Below the pieces are notes generated by a model. The model searched no databases. It was not told the DNA's origin and saw only the letters and a program-made list of their open reading frames with translations. This document shows, in pieces, positions 28,482 to 35,796 of a stretch of 41,440 bases of DNA. Source of the DNA: a virus; IMG/VR virus record IMGVR_UViG_3300037245_003487, positions 1 through 41,440 of that record; one strand, written 5' to 3'. The position numbers were made by a program, and so were the translations under genes. The number at the start of each line of letters is the position of its first letter. Within the stretch, counting starts at the first letter, position 1.

Positions 28482-28735
28482 TCTTGATCCCCTTTATAAT
28501 TTGCATGTAAATATTTATCACTTCTTTTAATTAAATCATAGTTTTTATATACAAAATAATCAAGATACTCTTTACACTCTTTTAACCCTATTTTTCTATT
28601 AAATATTTCATTTCTAAAAAACTTTATTATAAATATTCTACAGCTAGTAAATTCATGAAATAAATTTCCATTCATTAAAAATAATATCATTTTTTTATAA
28701 AATAAAAATGCAAAAAATAATTTAATATTTTTCAT
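28478..28735 (-). CDS. Basic protein with hydrophobic N-terminus (85 aa)
   Basis: The N-terminus (LFFAFLFYKKMILFLM) is aromatic and hydrophobic; the rest is basic (CKEYLDYFVYKNYDLIKR). A peripheral membrane protein is possible. Function unknown. Confidence 0.55.
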   Translation of the reverse strand: MKNIKLFFAFLFYKKMILFLMNGNLFHEFTSCRIFIIKFFRNEIFNRKIGLKECKEYLDYFVYKNYDLIKRSDKYLHANYKGDQE

Positions 28736-29106
28736 TTTTCACCTACTTTTTTTTTATTTGAGTCTAAAAATTTCTGTATACTTTCTTTTAGTGTAGGAGC
28801 TAAATTATCTGATTTAAAAGACCATCTAACTACAGAACTTGTATTATCTACTACTTGACACATATAAAATCCACCGTGTTTAGGATATATTATTTCTTTC
28901 TCATAATATCTTTTACTATCTGGAAATATTTCTTTTAATCTTTCAATTTGTTTAGAATTCATATTTGAAAAATCTATATTTTTACTTATAAGCTCTCTAC
29001 CTTCTTTAATAGGCTTGTCCTTGTAATGACTCCACATATTAACAGTAAAATTAGGTATTTTTCTAATTGATAAATTATTATCATCTATGATTTTTAAAAC
29101 ATTCAT
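28732..29106 (-). CDS. Conserved phage-type protein (124 aa)
   Basis: The product has IIDDNNLSIRKIPNFTVNMW, YPKHGGFYMCQVVDNTSSV and RWSFKSDNLAPTLKESIQKF. The order of these motifs is familiar from phage hypothetical proteins; function unknown. First gene after the promoter at 29135 with AGAGGTGA before the ATG. Confidence 0.75.
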   Translation of the reverse strand: MNVLKIIDDNNLSIRKIPNFTVNMWSHYKDKPIKEGRELISKNIDFSNMNSKQIERLKEIFPDSKRYYEKEIIYPKHGGFYMCQVVDNTSSVVRWSFKSDNLAPTLKESIQKFLDSNKKKVGEK

Positions 29107-29134
29107 GATATCACCTCTTTAATTAAGTTAATTT

Positions 29135-29176
29135 ATATTATCATTATAATTATATCATGTCAATATAAATTTTACT
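29135..29176 (-). promoter_or_regulatory. Consensus promoter with AATAGTAAA upstream box
   Basis: Lower strand: TTGACA (29163-29158), 17-base spacer, TAATAT (29140-29135). AGTAAA lies at 29176-29171, seven bases before the -35, as in the promoter at 31215. It drives the gene at 28732-29106. Confidence 0.75.
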
Positions 29177-29182
29177 ATTTTT

Positions 29183-29413
29183 TTAAATTCTTTGGAATTC
29201 CTCAATATATTGTCGAGATCCATTTTTAAAGAAATATGGTTTATTTTCTTTTTTCCCATTGGTATAATATATTTTATTTACTCTCACTTGATCGACTTTA
29301 TCATTTAATATATTACAAGTCTTAATATGATCATCTATTATATCAATTATACCAATTGAAAGCCCGATCCCTTCAGTTTTAATTGCTTTAATTCCTCTGT
29401 TATCTATTATCAA
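29183..29413 (-). CDS. Conserved small phage-type protein (76 aa)
   Basis: The product has VRVNKIYYTNGKKENKPYFF and NGSRQYIEEFQRI, an order (strand, KIYYT, F-x-K-x-GxRxYIxEFxR) known to me from small phage proteins. Function unknown. Overlaps the upstream gene by four bases. Confidence 0.7.
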   Translation of the reverse strand: MIIDNRGIKAIKTEGIGLSIGIIDIIDDHIKTCNILNDKVDQVRVNKIYYTNGKKENKPYFFKNGSRQYIEEFQRI

Positions 29414-30060
29414 ATTATTTCACCTCTGCCATTAAATTTATATTCGTTTGCTTGTAAAGTTTCAATTATTGCTTCAGTACTTACCAGACAATCATAATTT
29501 TCTTCAAGTTGTTTATATAACCATTTACACAAATTCCTTATTTCGATTTCAAGTTCTTGAATTCCTTCATATTGACTAGAATGATTATTATAAATTTCAA
29601 TACCAATAGAATTGTAATGGTAATAATGATCGTTATGAGTAATTTCTGATTCCAATTTATAGAAGTTTAATTTTTGAATTTTACTCAAATTTAAAACTAT
29701 TTCATGAAGTTCTTCATCATGTGGCGCAAATTCTTTTATATTTTTATAACTACCTTGTTTATAATCATAATAACCAGTAAAACAAGCTCCGTCTCCTTGA
29801 CTTGAAAATCCAGAAAAATAAATATTTTTAACTTTAATTCCTATAATATCACATATATTCTTAAAATCTTCATATATAAAATCAAACCAGTCATGATTTG
29901 TATTTATATCATGATAATTCTCTAATATCAATTGTCTTAATTCCTCACTACAATTATCAATAGTATATTCTTTTTTAAGATCAATAAAATTATTGTCACC
30001 TTGATCAATTGGAAGATCTATTAATTCACCTTCCAAAGTTTTTAATTTAATCATTTCCAT
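29410..30060 (-). CDS. Conserved 'FSGFSSQGDGACFTG' protein (216 aa)
   Basis: The central block HDWFDFIYEDFKNICDIIG is followed by VKNIYFSGFSSQGDGACFTG, EFAPHDEELHEI, ITHNDHYYHYNS and a C-terminal helix (LCKWLYKQLEENYDCL). This protein is widespread in phages and mobile elements; database entries sometimes call it an antitoxin of a stability system, but I know of no direct evidence. No toxin gene is recognisable next to it. Confidence 0.75.
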   Translation of the reverse strand: MEMIKLKTLEGELIDLPIDQGDNNFIDLKKEYTIDNCSEELRQLILENYHDINTNHDWFDFIYEDFKNICDIIGIKVKNIYFSGFSSQGDGACFTGYYDYKQGSYKNIKEFAPHDEELHEIVLNLSKIQKLNFYKLESEITHNDHYYHYNSIGIEIYNNHSSQYEGIQELEIEIRNLCKWLYKQLEENYDCLVSTEAIIETLQANEYKFNGRGEII

Positions 30061-30103
30061 TTTATACCTCTTTTTAATTTTAAGCTCTTACGAACTTTAT
30101 TAA

Positions 30104-30129
30104 AATGACTGATAATTAAACCAGTCATT
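30104..30129. repeat. Perfect inverted repeat, possible weak terminator
   Basis: AATGACTG and CAGTCATT form an 8-pair stem with a 10-base loop in the gap between two leftward genes. Only three T follow on the lower strand, so termination would be partial. Confidence 0.45.
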
Positions 30130-30158
30130 AAAATAAAATCAATAACTCTTAATAACTA

Positions 30159-30284
30159 TTAACAAGTTATAAGGCTTTTAACTTTTCTTTCCTTTCTTCG
30201 TTGCTTTATTCTCTGTTTAATCATTGCCTTTTTTCTAAATTCATCTTTCATATTTTCATAATTCTTTTGACTTGTTTTTTTCAT
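30159..30284 (-). CDS. Small basic protein (41 aa)
   Basis: The ATG at 30284 follows the previous stop directly, with AGAGGTAG upstream. The product KKTSQKNYENMKDEFRKK continues KQRIKQRRKERKVK, strongly basic and helical, so nucleic-acid binding is plausible. Confidence 0.6.
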   Translation of the reverse strand: MKKTSQKNYENMKDEFRKKAMIKQRIKQRRKERKVKSLITC

Positions 30285-30560
30285 TTAAACTACCTCTTTA
30301 AAAGTTTTATTATATTCATTTTTAAATTCATCTTCATTCAATCTGATAGAATGATCTCTATCAATAGAATTTAAATGTTTTCCCGTTGTAATATTCCAAT
30401 AATTTTTTATAATCCTTAATTCACCTTTACTTTCAAAAGCAATTAGAGTTTCATAAGAATAATAAAATAAATTCCCTTGCCCATCTTCAAAACATAAAGA
30501 ATTAATTCCATAATTAGCACTTGATCCTTGACAGTAATTAAAAAATTTTGGTAATTTCAT
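30285..30560 (-). CDS. Small protein (91 aa), unknown function
   Basis: AAGGGGA lies before the ATG. The product has GINSLCFEDGQGNLFYYSYET and a basic C-terminal region. The order 'NSLxFxDxxGxxxYFSYxT' recalls small phage proteins. Function unknown. Confidence 0.65.
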   Translation of the reverse strand: MKLPKFFNYCQGSSANYGINSLCFEDGQGNLFYYSYETLIAFESKGELRIIKNYWNITTGKHLNSIDRDHSIRLNEDEFKNEYNKTFKEVV

Positions 30561-30570
30561 ATAATTCCCC

Positions 30571-30810
30571 TTATTTATAATATATATCAGACTTTTCGAA
30601 GTCTATTTTACTTATTAGATCTTTTTTTGCTTTTTTAATATCATTACTTGAAAATGCAATATTATAAGCCTGGTGATCTGTTATTTCTCCACTTCTATTA
30701 TATTCATCAATAAAAAAACTAAATTCCGTTGTAATAACACAATGATCATTGTTTAAAATTACCTGATCATTAATATAGATAAATTTTGTTTTAATTTCTT
30801 TAAATGTCAT
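30571..30810 (-). CDS. Small protein (79 aa), unknown function
   Basis: GAAGGTGG lies before the ATG. The product has TKFIYINDQVILNNDHCVIT and AFSSNDIKKAKKDL. Beta then alpha. Not recognised. Confidence 0.6.
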   Translation of the reverse strand: MTFKEIKTKFIYINDQVILNNDHCVITTEFSFFIDEYNRSGEITDHQAYNIAFSSNDIKKAKKDLISKIDFEKSDIYYK

Positions 30811-31184
30811 TTCTTACCACCTTCATTATAAATTTCCTCTGCTTCATTAATAGCTTTTAAATATTTACTTTGTAGATTTTTATTTAGGAATTTACTAATA
30901 ATATGTTTTTTACTTATTCCCAAGTTAAAAGCCGTTAAGGCTGCAAACTTTACATTATTATAATGATTTTTAAAACTACCATTATTTTTAAGTTCATCTT
31001 CTTTTATTGCAAGATCTTCTATACTATCAAGTATAATAAATAATAATTTTTCAATGCCATAATAATTAATATACATTTTTCGACCCTTCGTAAAGTATCT
31101 ACTTACTATATATATTTTATTATCATGTACAAAAGCAAGCTTTAAACCTGCACTGTTAAATAAGTCATTGTTCTTAATTTCCAT
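30807..31184 (-). CDS. Protein of unknown function (125 aa)
   Basis: AAAGAGGT lies before the ATG at 31184. The first half is strand-rich (LAFVHDNKIYIVSRYF) and the second helical (NVKFAALTAFNLGISKKHI). It is the first gene after the promoter at 31215. Function unknown. Confidence 0.6.
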   Translation of the reverse strand: MEIKNNDLFNSAGLKLAFVHDNKIYIVSRYFTKGRKMYINYYGIEKLLFIILDSIEDLAIKEDELKNNGSFKNHYNNVKFAALTAFNLGISKKHIISKFLNKNLQSKYLKAINEAEEIYNEGGKK

Positions 31185-31214
31185 AATTTACCTCTTTATA
31201 TTTAATCTACTGTT

Positions 31215-31265
31215 ATTATATTACTTTATCGGTATAAGTCAAGTATTATTTTACTATTTTTTACA
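31215..31265 (-). promoter_or_regulatory. Promoter with AGTAAA/TGTAAA upstream boxes
   Basis: Lower strand: TTGACT (31242-31237), 16-base spacer, TATAAT (31220-31215). AGTAAA at 31255 and TGTAAA at 31265 lie upstream, 10 bases apart, with a 7-base gap to the -35. Confidence 0.75.
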
Positions 31266-31286
31266 TATTTTTTCATATTTATACAT

Positions 31287-31326
31287 AAAAAAGCTTATAG
31301 CCAATATTATCAATGGTTATAAGCTT
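31287..31326 (-). terminator. Intrinsic terminator
   Basis: Lower strand: AAGCTTATAACC pairs with GGCTATAAGCTT (11 of 12) around a 12-base loop and is followed by six T. It ends the upstream leftward transcript just before the promoter at 31215. Confidence 0.8.
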
Positions 31327-31612
31327 AAATATTTATTTTATATATTTATATATTTTTCAATTAAATTCCTTGTTTTTATAATACACTCTCATTCGCATAA
31401 AATGACACCTACAATCAAAATTAATATATTTGATAGAATAACATTAAACTTTAATACTTATTCATTACAACTATCATTTTTAATTGCTAACTATGTGTTA
31501 ACTTAGTTTAATTAAGATCGCATTAAATCATATATTTTCAAACTATGAGAAGAATTTCTCCAACTCCGACTGCTGGGCTGGCGAAATTAAAAAATCCGAG
31601 CTTATTAATAGC
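31327..31612. other. Non-coding stretch with a GC-rich block
   Basis: About 285 bases without a convincing gene. Around 31553-31600 lies an unusually GC-rich stretch containing GAGAAGAATTTCTC, CTCCGACTGC and GGGCTGGCG, in a very AT-rich neighbourhood. TCCGA words recur here as in 36975-37075. Nothing else is seen. Confidence 0.4.
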
Positions 31613-31849
31613 TTATATACTATTATATATATCATTGATTATCTGGATCTTTTCTTTGATATGTTTAATTTTTATATCATACTCCAGTACACAATTAGCT
31701 GATTTTATTACCTTGAATATTATATCTCGACCATTTTTGTATTTATTATAGTCATTTTCAAGGCAATATTCAAAAGCCTTCTTTAATTGTTCATCTTTTG
31801 ACAACTGTTCATTTAAAGCGTTTAATTTATTTGTGAAAATACTTGACAT
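31613..31849 (-). CDS. Small helical protein (78 aa)
   Basis: AAAGGAG lies before the ATG at 31849. The product LNALNEQLSKDEQLKKAFEY continues CLENDYNKYKNG and a helical C-terminus. Function unknown. Last gene before the terminator at 31287. Confidence 0.6.
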   Translation of the reverse strand: MSSIFTNKLNALNEQLSKDEQLKKAFEYCLENDYNKYKNGRDIIFKVIKSANCVLEYDIKIKHIKEKIQIINDIYNSI

Positions 31850-31962
31850 ATTATACTCCTTTTATATGAAATATACATAAGAAAAATTAAGAGAATCGCT
31901 GTGTAAAAATCGTAAAATTTGATATTTCCCAATTCTTAAAAAACATATTATGAAATTCCTCT

Positions 31963-32247
31963 TTAAAATATATCATAATCAGCTCTTTGCTCTCTATCAT
32001 CAAAAGCTTTTTCATCATCATAAGATTCAAAGCAATCATTGCAATAATAACCTTTTTCAAGTTCAGTCATACTTTCAATTCTTTTAAACGTACCACACTT
32101 TATACATTCTTTTACAGTTGTATCAGTAAGGCATTCCATGAAGCCATCATTGTTATCATATAACTCTATGCTGTCATTAGTACATTTTTCATCTTTATTA
32201 TGATTACAGTTATTATTTACGCATATAATATTTACTAATTTACTCAT
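31963..32247 (-). CDS. Cys-rich zinc-binding-type protein (94 aa)
   Basis: ATG at 32247 has GGGAGGTG five to twelve bases upstream. The product has IICVNNNCNHNKDEKCTND, then ECIKCGTFKRIE and YYCNDCFESYD, so two metal sites are likely; the first part resembles DUF1540-type clusters. The frame is also open 30 codons upstream to an ATG at 32337 that overlaps the previous stop, so a longer fused form is possible, but a hairpin sits in that stretch. Confidence 0.65.
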   Translation of the reverse strand: MSKLVNIICVNNNCNHNKDEKCTNDSIELYDNNDGFMECLTDTTVKECIKCGTFKRIESMTELEKGYYCNDCFESYDDEKAFDDREQRADYDIF

Positions 32248-32258
32248 TTTCACCTCCC
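32245..32258 (-). promoter_or_regulatory. Strong ribosome binding site deciding the start at 32247
   Basis: GGGAGGTG on the lower strand at 32258-32251 followed by ATG at 32247-32245. The longer upstream frame starting at 32337 has no comparable site. Confidence 0.6.
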
Positions 32259-32277
32259 TTACATATTTTGGTTTATA

Positions 32278-32310
32278 AAGCCTGTCTGGATCTTCCCATA
32301 TGACAGGCTT
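32278..32310. repeat. Nine-base perfect inverted repeat before a leftward gene
   Basis: AAGCCTGTC and GACAGGCTT are separated by 15 bases, between the stop of the gene at 32330 and the start at 32247. It may be a partial terminator or a leader structure. Confidence 0.5.
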
Positions 32311-32329
32311 AAAATTACTTATCCAGTGT

Positions 32330-32641
32330 TTAATCATTTGGATATTTAAATAAAGTTCTTTCTTTAAAAACTACTTTGAAAAAATTAATCAACTTATCGG
32401 GCAAGGTAAAATTATACTTATCATTTAAATATAACCAAGCTTTATATATCCCACAACATAAACTTACTACAATAAGCATTATTATTATAAAAATAAATAC
32501 CATGCCTCCCATAAGAGTTATACCTATTATCATAATAACATCAAGAATCTTAATTTCCACACTACCATTAGAATGATATTCCAGCCAATAAACAAAAACA
32601 GCACTAATAAACCCTAATAATAACCATATAAATAAACCCAT
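32330..32641 (-). CDS. Membrane protein (103 aa)
   Basis: GGAGG lies before the ATG. Two or three hydrophobic segments lie at about 2-20, 33-52 and 50-68; the C-terminus is basic and aromatic. Close to the lytic transglycosylase genes, so a lysis-related role is possible but unproven. Confidence 0.65.
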   Translation of the reverse strand: MGLFIWLLLGFISAVFVYWLEYHSNGSVEIKILDVIMIIGITLMGGMVFIFIIIMLIVVSLCCGIYKAWLYLNDKYNFTLPDKLINFFKVVFKERTLFKYPND

Positions 32642-32643
32642 AA

Positions 32644-32892
32644 TTAAACCTCCAGTATTTCAAGTGCTTTAAGCATTTTAGCTAACACTTGTATGTTTTT
32701 TGCTATGTTATCAGAAAAAGAAATAGAATCATGGAATATTAACTTTTCTTCATGTTCCATATCTCTATCATTATCTGATATTCGTAATATAACATAATTT
32801 GGATATATGTCAAGTATAATTGAATATCTTTTTTCTATTCTCATATTATACTTAAATACTATCTCTGCAACTTCCATTAAAAATATTATCAT
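32644..32892 (-). CDS. Small protein (82 aa), unknown function
   Basis: AAAGGAAA lies before the ATG at 32892, which overlaps the preceding stop. The product has strands (RYSIILDIYPNYVILRISDN) then a helix. Function unknown. Confidence 0.6.
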   Translation of the reverse strand: MIIFLMEVAEIVFKYNMRIEKRYSIILDIYPNYVILRISDNDRDMEHEEKLIFHDSISFSDNIAKNIQVLAKMLKALEILEV

Positions 32893-33335
32893 TAATTTTC
32901 CTTTATCGTTATTGTAAATTGTTGCTCTTGCTTTTCTTTATATCTGTTATTATATTTATCTACCCGATCTCTTAATTTATAATCTTTTATTTCCTCTATA
33001 AGTAAATTATTATGATATTCTCTATTTTTAATATCATTTTCCAAATTAACTATTTTAATTTTTAACTTTTCATTTGTAGTTCTATAAACATTAATTTCCT
33101 TAATATCTTGATATGAATTTTCGGGTTCTTTTTTGTTAATCCTCGCATCTTTTAATTTTTCTATATAACTATAATTATCATTACATTGCTGTTTAAATAA
33201 TTCAATTCCCTTAACTTCTTTTTCTAGATCATCTATTTTATACTTTTGACAAATAGAACCTATAAACCCCACTAAACTCATAAACCCTATAACAATAAAA
33301 ATCAAACAAAATACTCCAAAATTTTCATCATTCAT
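32892..33335 (-). CDS. Membrane-anchored coiled-coil protein, spanin-like layout
   Basis: ATG at 33335 with GGAGGTTAGT upstream. One N-terminal helix (FGVFCLIFIVIGFMSLVGF) is followed by about 110 residues of charged coiled coil. The layout and the nearby transglycosylase gene are like an inner-membrane spanin, but no outer lipoprotein partner is embedded or adjacent, so the role is a guess. Confidence 0.6.
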   Translation of the reverse strand: MNDENFGVFCLIFIVIGFMSLVGFIGSICQKYKIDDLEKEVKGIELFKQQCNDNYSYIEKLKDARINKKEPENSYQDIKEINVYRTTNEKLKIKIVNLENDIKNREYHNNLLIEEIKDYKLRDRVDKYNNRYKEKQEQQFTITIKEN

Positions 33336-33336
33336 A

Positions 33337-33534
33337 CTAACCTCCAATAATTTTATTTTTTATTTCATTATCACATGATACTCTTTGATTATTATGGCGA
33401 TCCATAATATAGAGAATATCATCTTTTGATAACTTTTCCGTACTATCTAAAAAATTTACAAATGATATATTTTCATTATATACAGTTTTCCAAATTTTCT
33501 CAATAAATTCAACTATCCTTTTCCCTGCTGTCAT
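33337..33534 (-). CDS. Small protein (65 aa), unknown function
   Basis: AAGGAG lies before the ATG. The product GKRIVEFIEKIWKTVYN continues STEKLSKDDILYIMDRHNNQ. Helical; not recognised. Overlaps the upstream gene by four bases. Confidence 0.6.
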   Translation of the reverse strand: MTAGKRIVEFIEKIWKTVYNENISFVNFLDSTEKLSKDDILYIMDRHNNQRVSCDNEIKNKIIGG

Positions 33535-33734
33535 TTTAACTCCTTAAATTGTTCTTTAATGTGATTTATAAGTAATTTCATTATTTTAGGTATTCCCCAA
33601 AAAACATTTAACCACTTATAAAAAACTTTTTTAGTTTTATAATACTCATTATCTACTTGACATAATAATACAGTAAGTACACCAGTATAATAACAAGAAA
33701 TAATTAAACTTGTAAAAAATATTAAATTAAACAT
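33531..33734 (-). CDS. Single-pass membrane protein (67 aa)
   Basis: AGGAGGG lies before the ATG, which overlaps the transglycosylase stop. One N-terminal helix (FNLIFFTSLIISCYYTGVLT) is followed by a basic region (WGIPKIMKLLINHIKEQF). Directly next to the transglycosylase, so it may act with it. Confidence 0.65.
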   Translation of the reverse strand: MFNLIFFTSLIISCYYTGVLTVLLCQVDNEYYKTKKVFYKWLNVFWGIPKIMKLLINHIKEQFKELK

Positions 33735-34417
33735 TAATCCCTCCTATAAACTATAATTTTTTCAATATGATCTGTTAATATAAAAAGCTTATAAACTCTT
33801 GAAATATAACTCTTAATAAGAAATTCATTTTTTAATTCAATTTGCTTTTTATAACGTTCAATTATTTGTTTTTTAATAAATATAAACTTTGTTATATATC
33901 CTTTAGTTTCATCAGGAAGATACATTTTAATCTTTATAATTTCAAGTGAATTTGATCTCCTAATTATATGATTAAGATTACCTATACCGTGATTATAAGC
34001 TATTAAACTTAATATTATATCAGTTGATCCATATCGTTGTTTAATGTATTTCCTGATCCATTGCATATAATAAGAACCTGCTTTGATGTTATCGCCTGGA
34101 TTATTGAGATCATCAACAGGAATTTGCTTTCTTATATCCTTTAATGTATCTGGCATTATTTGCATTAAACCCTTTGCGCCTACCCATGATAGAGCTTTTG
34201 GATTAAGTGTTGACTCAATATATGACTGAATCTTTAAGTCAATCCAGTCATTCCCAAATTCAGCACCATATTTTTTAAATAAATCATCATATTTCTTTTG
34301 AGATTCAACATAATTAATATCAAAGTCTGATAAAGAAAATAAGCCACCTGTAATAAATAATAATGAAATTATAATTATCATTACAATTAAACAATTATCA
34401 ACTATCCAATTTTTCAT
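33734..34417 (-). CDS. Membrane-anchored lytic transglycosylase (SLT family)
   Basis: SLT enzymes cleave the MurNAc-GlcNAc bond of peptidoglycan to give anhydro ends. ATG at 34417 follows GGGTGG; 227 residues. An N-terminal helix (about 9-29) anchors it. The SLT core shows catalytic Glu68 in YIESTLNP, SWVGAKGLMQIMPDT at 77-91, NIKAGSYYMQW at 110-120 and LIAYNHGIGN near 138-147. A helical C-terminal part (about 150-227) has no known match. It may serve lysis or, if packaged, entry. Confidence 0.88.
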   Translation of the reverse strand: MKNWIVDNCLIVMIIIISLLFITGGLFSLSDFDINYVESQKKYDDLFKKYGAEFGNDWIDLKIQSYIESTLNPKALSWVGAKGLMQIMPDTLKDIRKQIPVDDLNNPGDNIKAGSYYMQWIRKYIKQRYGSTDIILSLIAYNHGIGNLNHIIRRSNSLEIIKIKMYLPDETKGYITKFIFIKKQIIERYKKQIELKNEFLIKSYISRVYKLFILTDHIEKIIVYRRD

Positions 34418-34419
34418 TT

Positions 34420-34776
34420 TTACCACCCTAATTCTTTTATTAGATCTTCTTTTTTTTCTTTTAATCGTTCAGCTATTTCTCTTAAATCATTTTCAATTTG
34501 AAACTCAACATCATCAATACTATCAGTTATAAGCTCTTTAGCTACTGAGGTTACATGACTGTCGTATTGTGTATAAAACTTTTTCATACAGTCTGTAAAG
34601 TCAAGTTCATGATTATTGATTTTAAAAGTTATATCAAACTTACCATTTCTATCTGTTAGCTGCTTTAAATATTCACTGCCTTTATCAAATAGTTTAGCTG
34701 TTTCTAAAGCTTCGAAAAACAACCACTCTGTAAATTCATTTGAAGTTATGTTACTTATGTCCATGTCTTTATTCAT
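34420..34776 (-). CDS. Acidic helical protein (118 aa)
   Basis: AAAGGAG lies before the ATG at 34776. The product EFTEWLFFEALETAKLFDKG continues to a C-terminal acidic helix (AERLKEKKEDLIKELGW). First gene after the promoter at 34804. Function unknown. Confidence 0.65.
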   Translation of the reverse strand: MNKDMDISNITSNEFTEWLFFEALETAKLFDKGSEYLKQLTDRNGKFDITFKINNHELDFTDCMKKFYTQYDSHVTSVAKELITDSIDDVEFQIENDLREIAERLKEKKEDLIKELGW

Positions 34777-34803
34777 AATACACTCCTTTTAATAAGTTAA
34801 ATC

Positions 34804-34853
34804 ACTTTAACATTTTTGATTCAAAAGTAAAGATATTTTACATTTAATTTACA
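34804..34853 (-). promoter_or_regulatory. Promoter with 11-base phased boxes
   Basis: Lower strand: TGTAAA at 34853, TGTAAA at 34842 and TTTACT at 34831, 11 bases apart each. A 16-base spacer leads to TAAAGT at 34809-34804. Drives 34420-34776 and the genes after it. Confidence 0.75.
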
Positions 34854-34856
34854 AGA

Positions 34857-35258
34857 TCAATCTAATGTATCGAAAATAACCTCTTTATCTTTATCTGACA
34901 ATATAGAAAAAAATCCCCTCTCATCAATTTTAACTTCCTTGGTTTTTTCATCTTTATAAACTAGTCTTTTCATTAAAGTTATAAATTCATTTTGTGATTC
35001 AAGTTCTCTTCTTAATTCATCATTTTCATTATCAAGATCATAATTATGATCTTCTAATTCTTCCTTACAATCTGGGCAAAATAATTTTTCATGATCTTCA
35101 AATCCTATTTCAATTCCACATGTGCATTGTAATCCTTCGATAGTATATTTCATACCATGAGTTTCTTTTTGAAAAGCTCTAATATAATCTTCGCAATCAA
35201 TTGAATTTATATGTTCCCTTATTTCTTGCCTTAATTTATCAGTTTTTAAATAACACAT
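34857..35258 (-). CDS. Zinc-ribbon plus coiled-coil protein (133 aa)
   Basis: AAAGGAG lies before the ATG. The middle has LQCTCGIEIGFEDHEKLFCPDC, a zinc ribbon with CxC and CPxC, followed by an acidic coiled coil (NENDELRRELESQNEF). Function unknown. Confidence 0.65.
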   Translation of the reverse strand: MCYLKTDKLRQEIREHINSIDCEDYIRAFQKETHGMKYTIEGLQCTCGIEIGFEDHEKLFCPDCKEELEDHNYDLDNENDELRRELESQNEFITLMKRLVYKDEKTKEVKIDERGFFSILSDKDKEVIFDTLD

Positions 35259-35651
35259 TTAAAGCTCCTTTTTTAATTCTTTAAGTTCTTTTTCTAATTT
35301 AGCAATCTTGTACTCAATAGCTTTTTGTTTTTCTGGATCTTCGTATTGAGTATGATCCTCAAAGCCTAATTTTAAAAGTTCATTAATAAAATCATCCTGT
35401 GATACTTTTTTACTATCTAATTCTGGTAATAATTTAAATAATTCAGGATAATATTCAAACGCTTTCCATGAATCATTAAACATCATTAGTCTTGGTGTTA
35501 ATTCATTATCTCTTAAATCACGCCATGTAATATTAAATTCCATTGTACAACCACCATCATCAGTATAATCACCAATTAATATTTCTGGATCATCTAAAGT
35601 TAAGCTTTTAGCATACCAGGCTTTATTAGTTATAACAAAACATTTATTCAT
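35259..35651 (-). CDS. Conserved phage-type protein (130 aa)
   Basis: ATG at 35651 follows AAAGGAG; a longer frame upstream overlaps the previous gene without a site. The product has CFVITNKAWYAKSLTLDDPE, GDYTDDGGCTMEF, LTPRLMMFNDSWKAF and a C-terminal coiled coil (IAKLEKELKELKKEL). Familiar from phage hypothetical proteins; function unknown. Confidence 0.7.
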   Translation of the reverse strand: MNKCFVITNKAWYAKSLTLDDPEILIGDYTDDGGCTMEFNITWRDLRDNELTPRLMMFNDSWKAFEYYPELFKLLPELDSKKVSQDDFINELLKLGFEDHTQYEDPEKQKAIEYKIAKLEKELKELKKEL

Positions 35652-35652
35652 A

Positions 35653-35796
35653 TTATTCTCCTTTATTGTATTCAAAATAATGCTCTAAACCAGCTTTAAA
35701 AACTAAATTATATATTTCTGTTTTGGTCTTTAATCTTAAAATGCTTTTTAATAAGTTGGCTTTCTTTGCTAACCTTTCATTAACTCTTATTATCAT
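35653..35796 (-). CDS. Ribbon-helix-helix-like small DNA-binding protein (47 aa)
   Basis: GGAGGT lies before the ATG at 35796, which overlaps the previous gene. The product MIIRVNERLAKKANLLKSIL, then RLKTKTEIYNLVFKAG, has the strand-helix-helix order, size and basic charge of Arc/CopG-type repressors. It may regulate this operon; the fold is inferred from pattern. Confidence 0.6.
   Translation of the reverse strand: MIIRVNERLAKKANLLKSILRLKTKTEIYNLVFKAGLEHYFEYNKGE

Noticed and set aside
31545-31751. Upper-strand open frame starting MRRISPTPTAG
   Set aside because: It runs antisense through the gene at 31613 and has no binding site; the first part only translates the GC-rich block.
31850-31962. 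Thirty-six-codon TTG frame with a membrane-like segment
   Set aside because: No binding site precedes the TTG, and the frame runs into the next gene; insufficient evidence.
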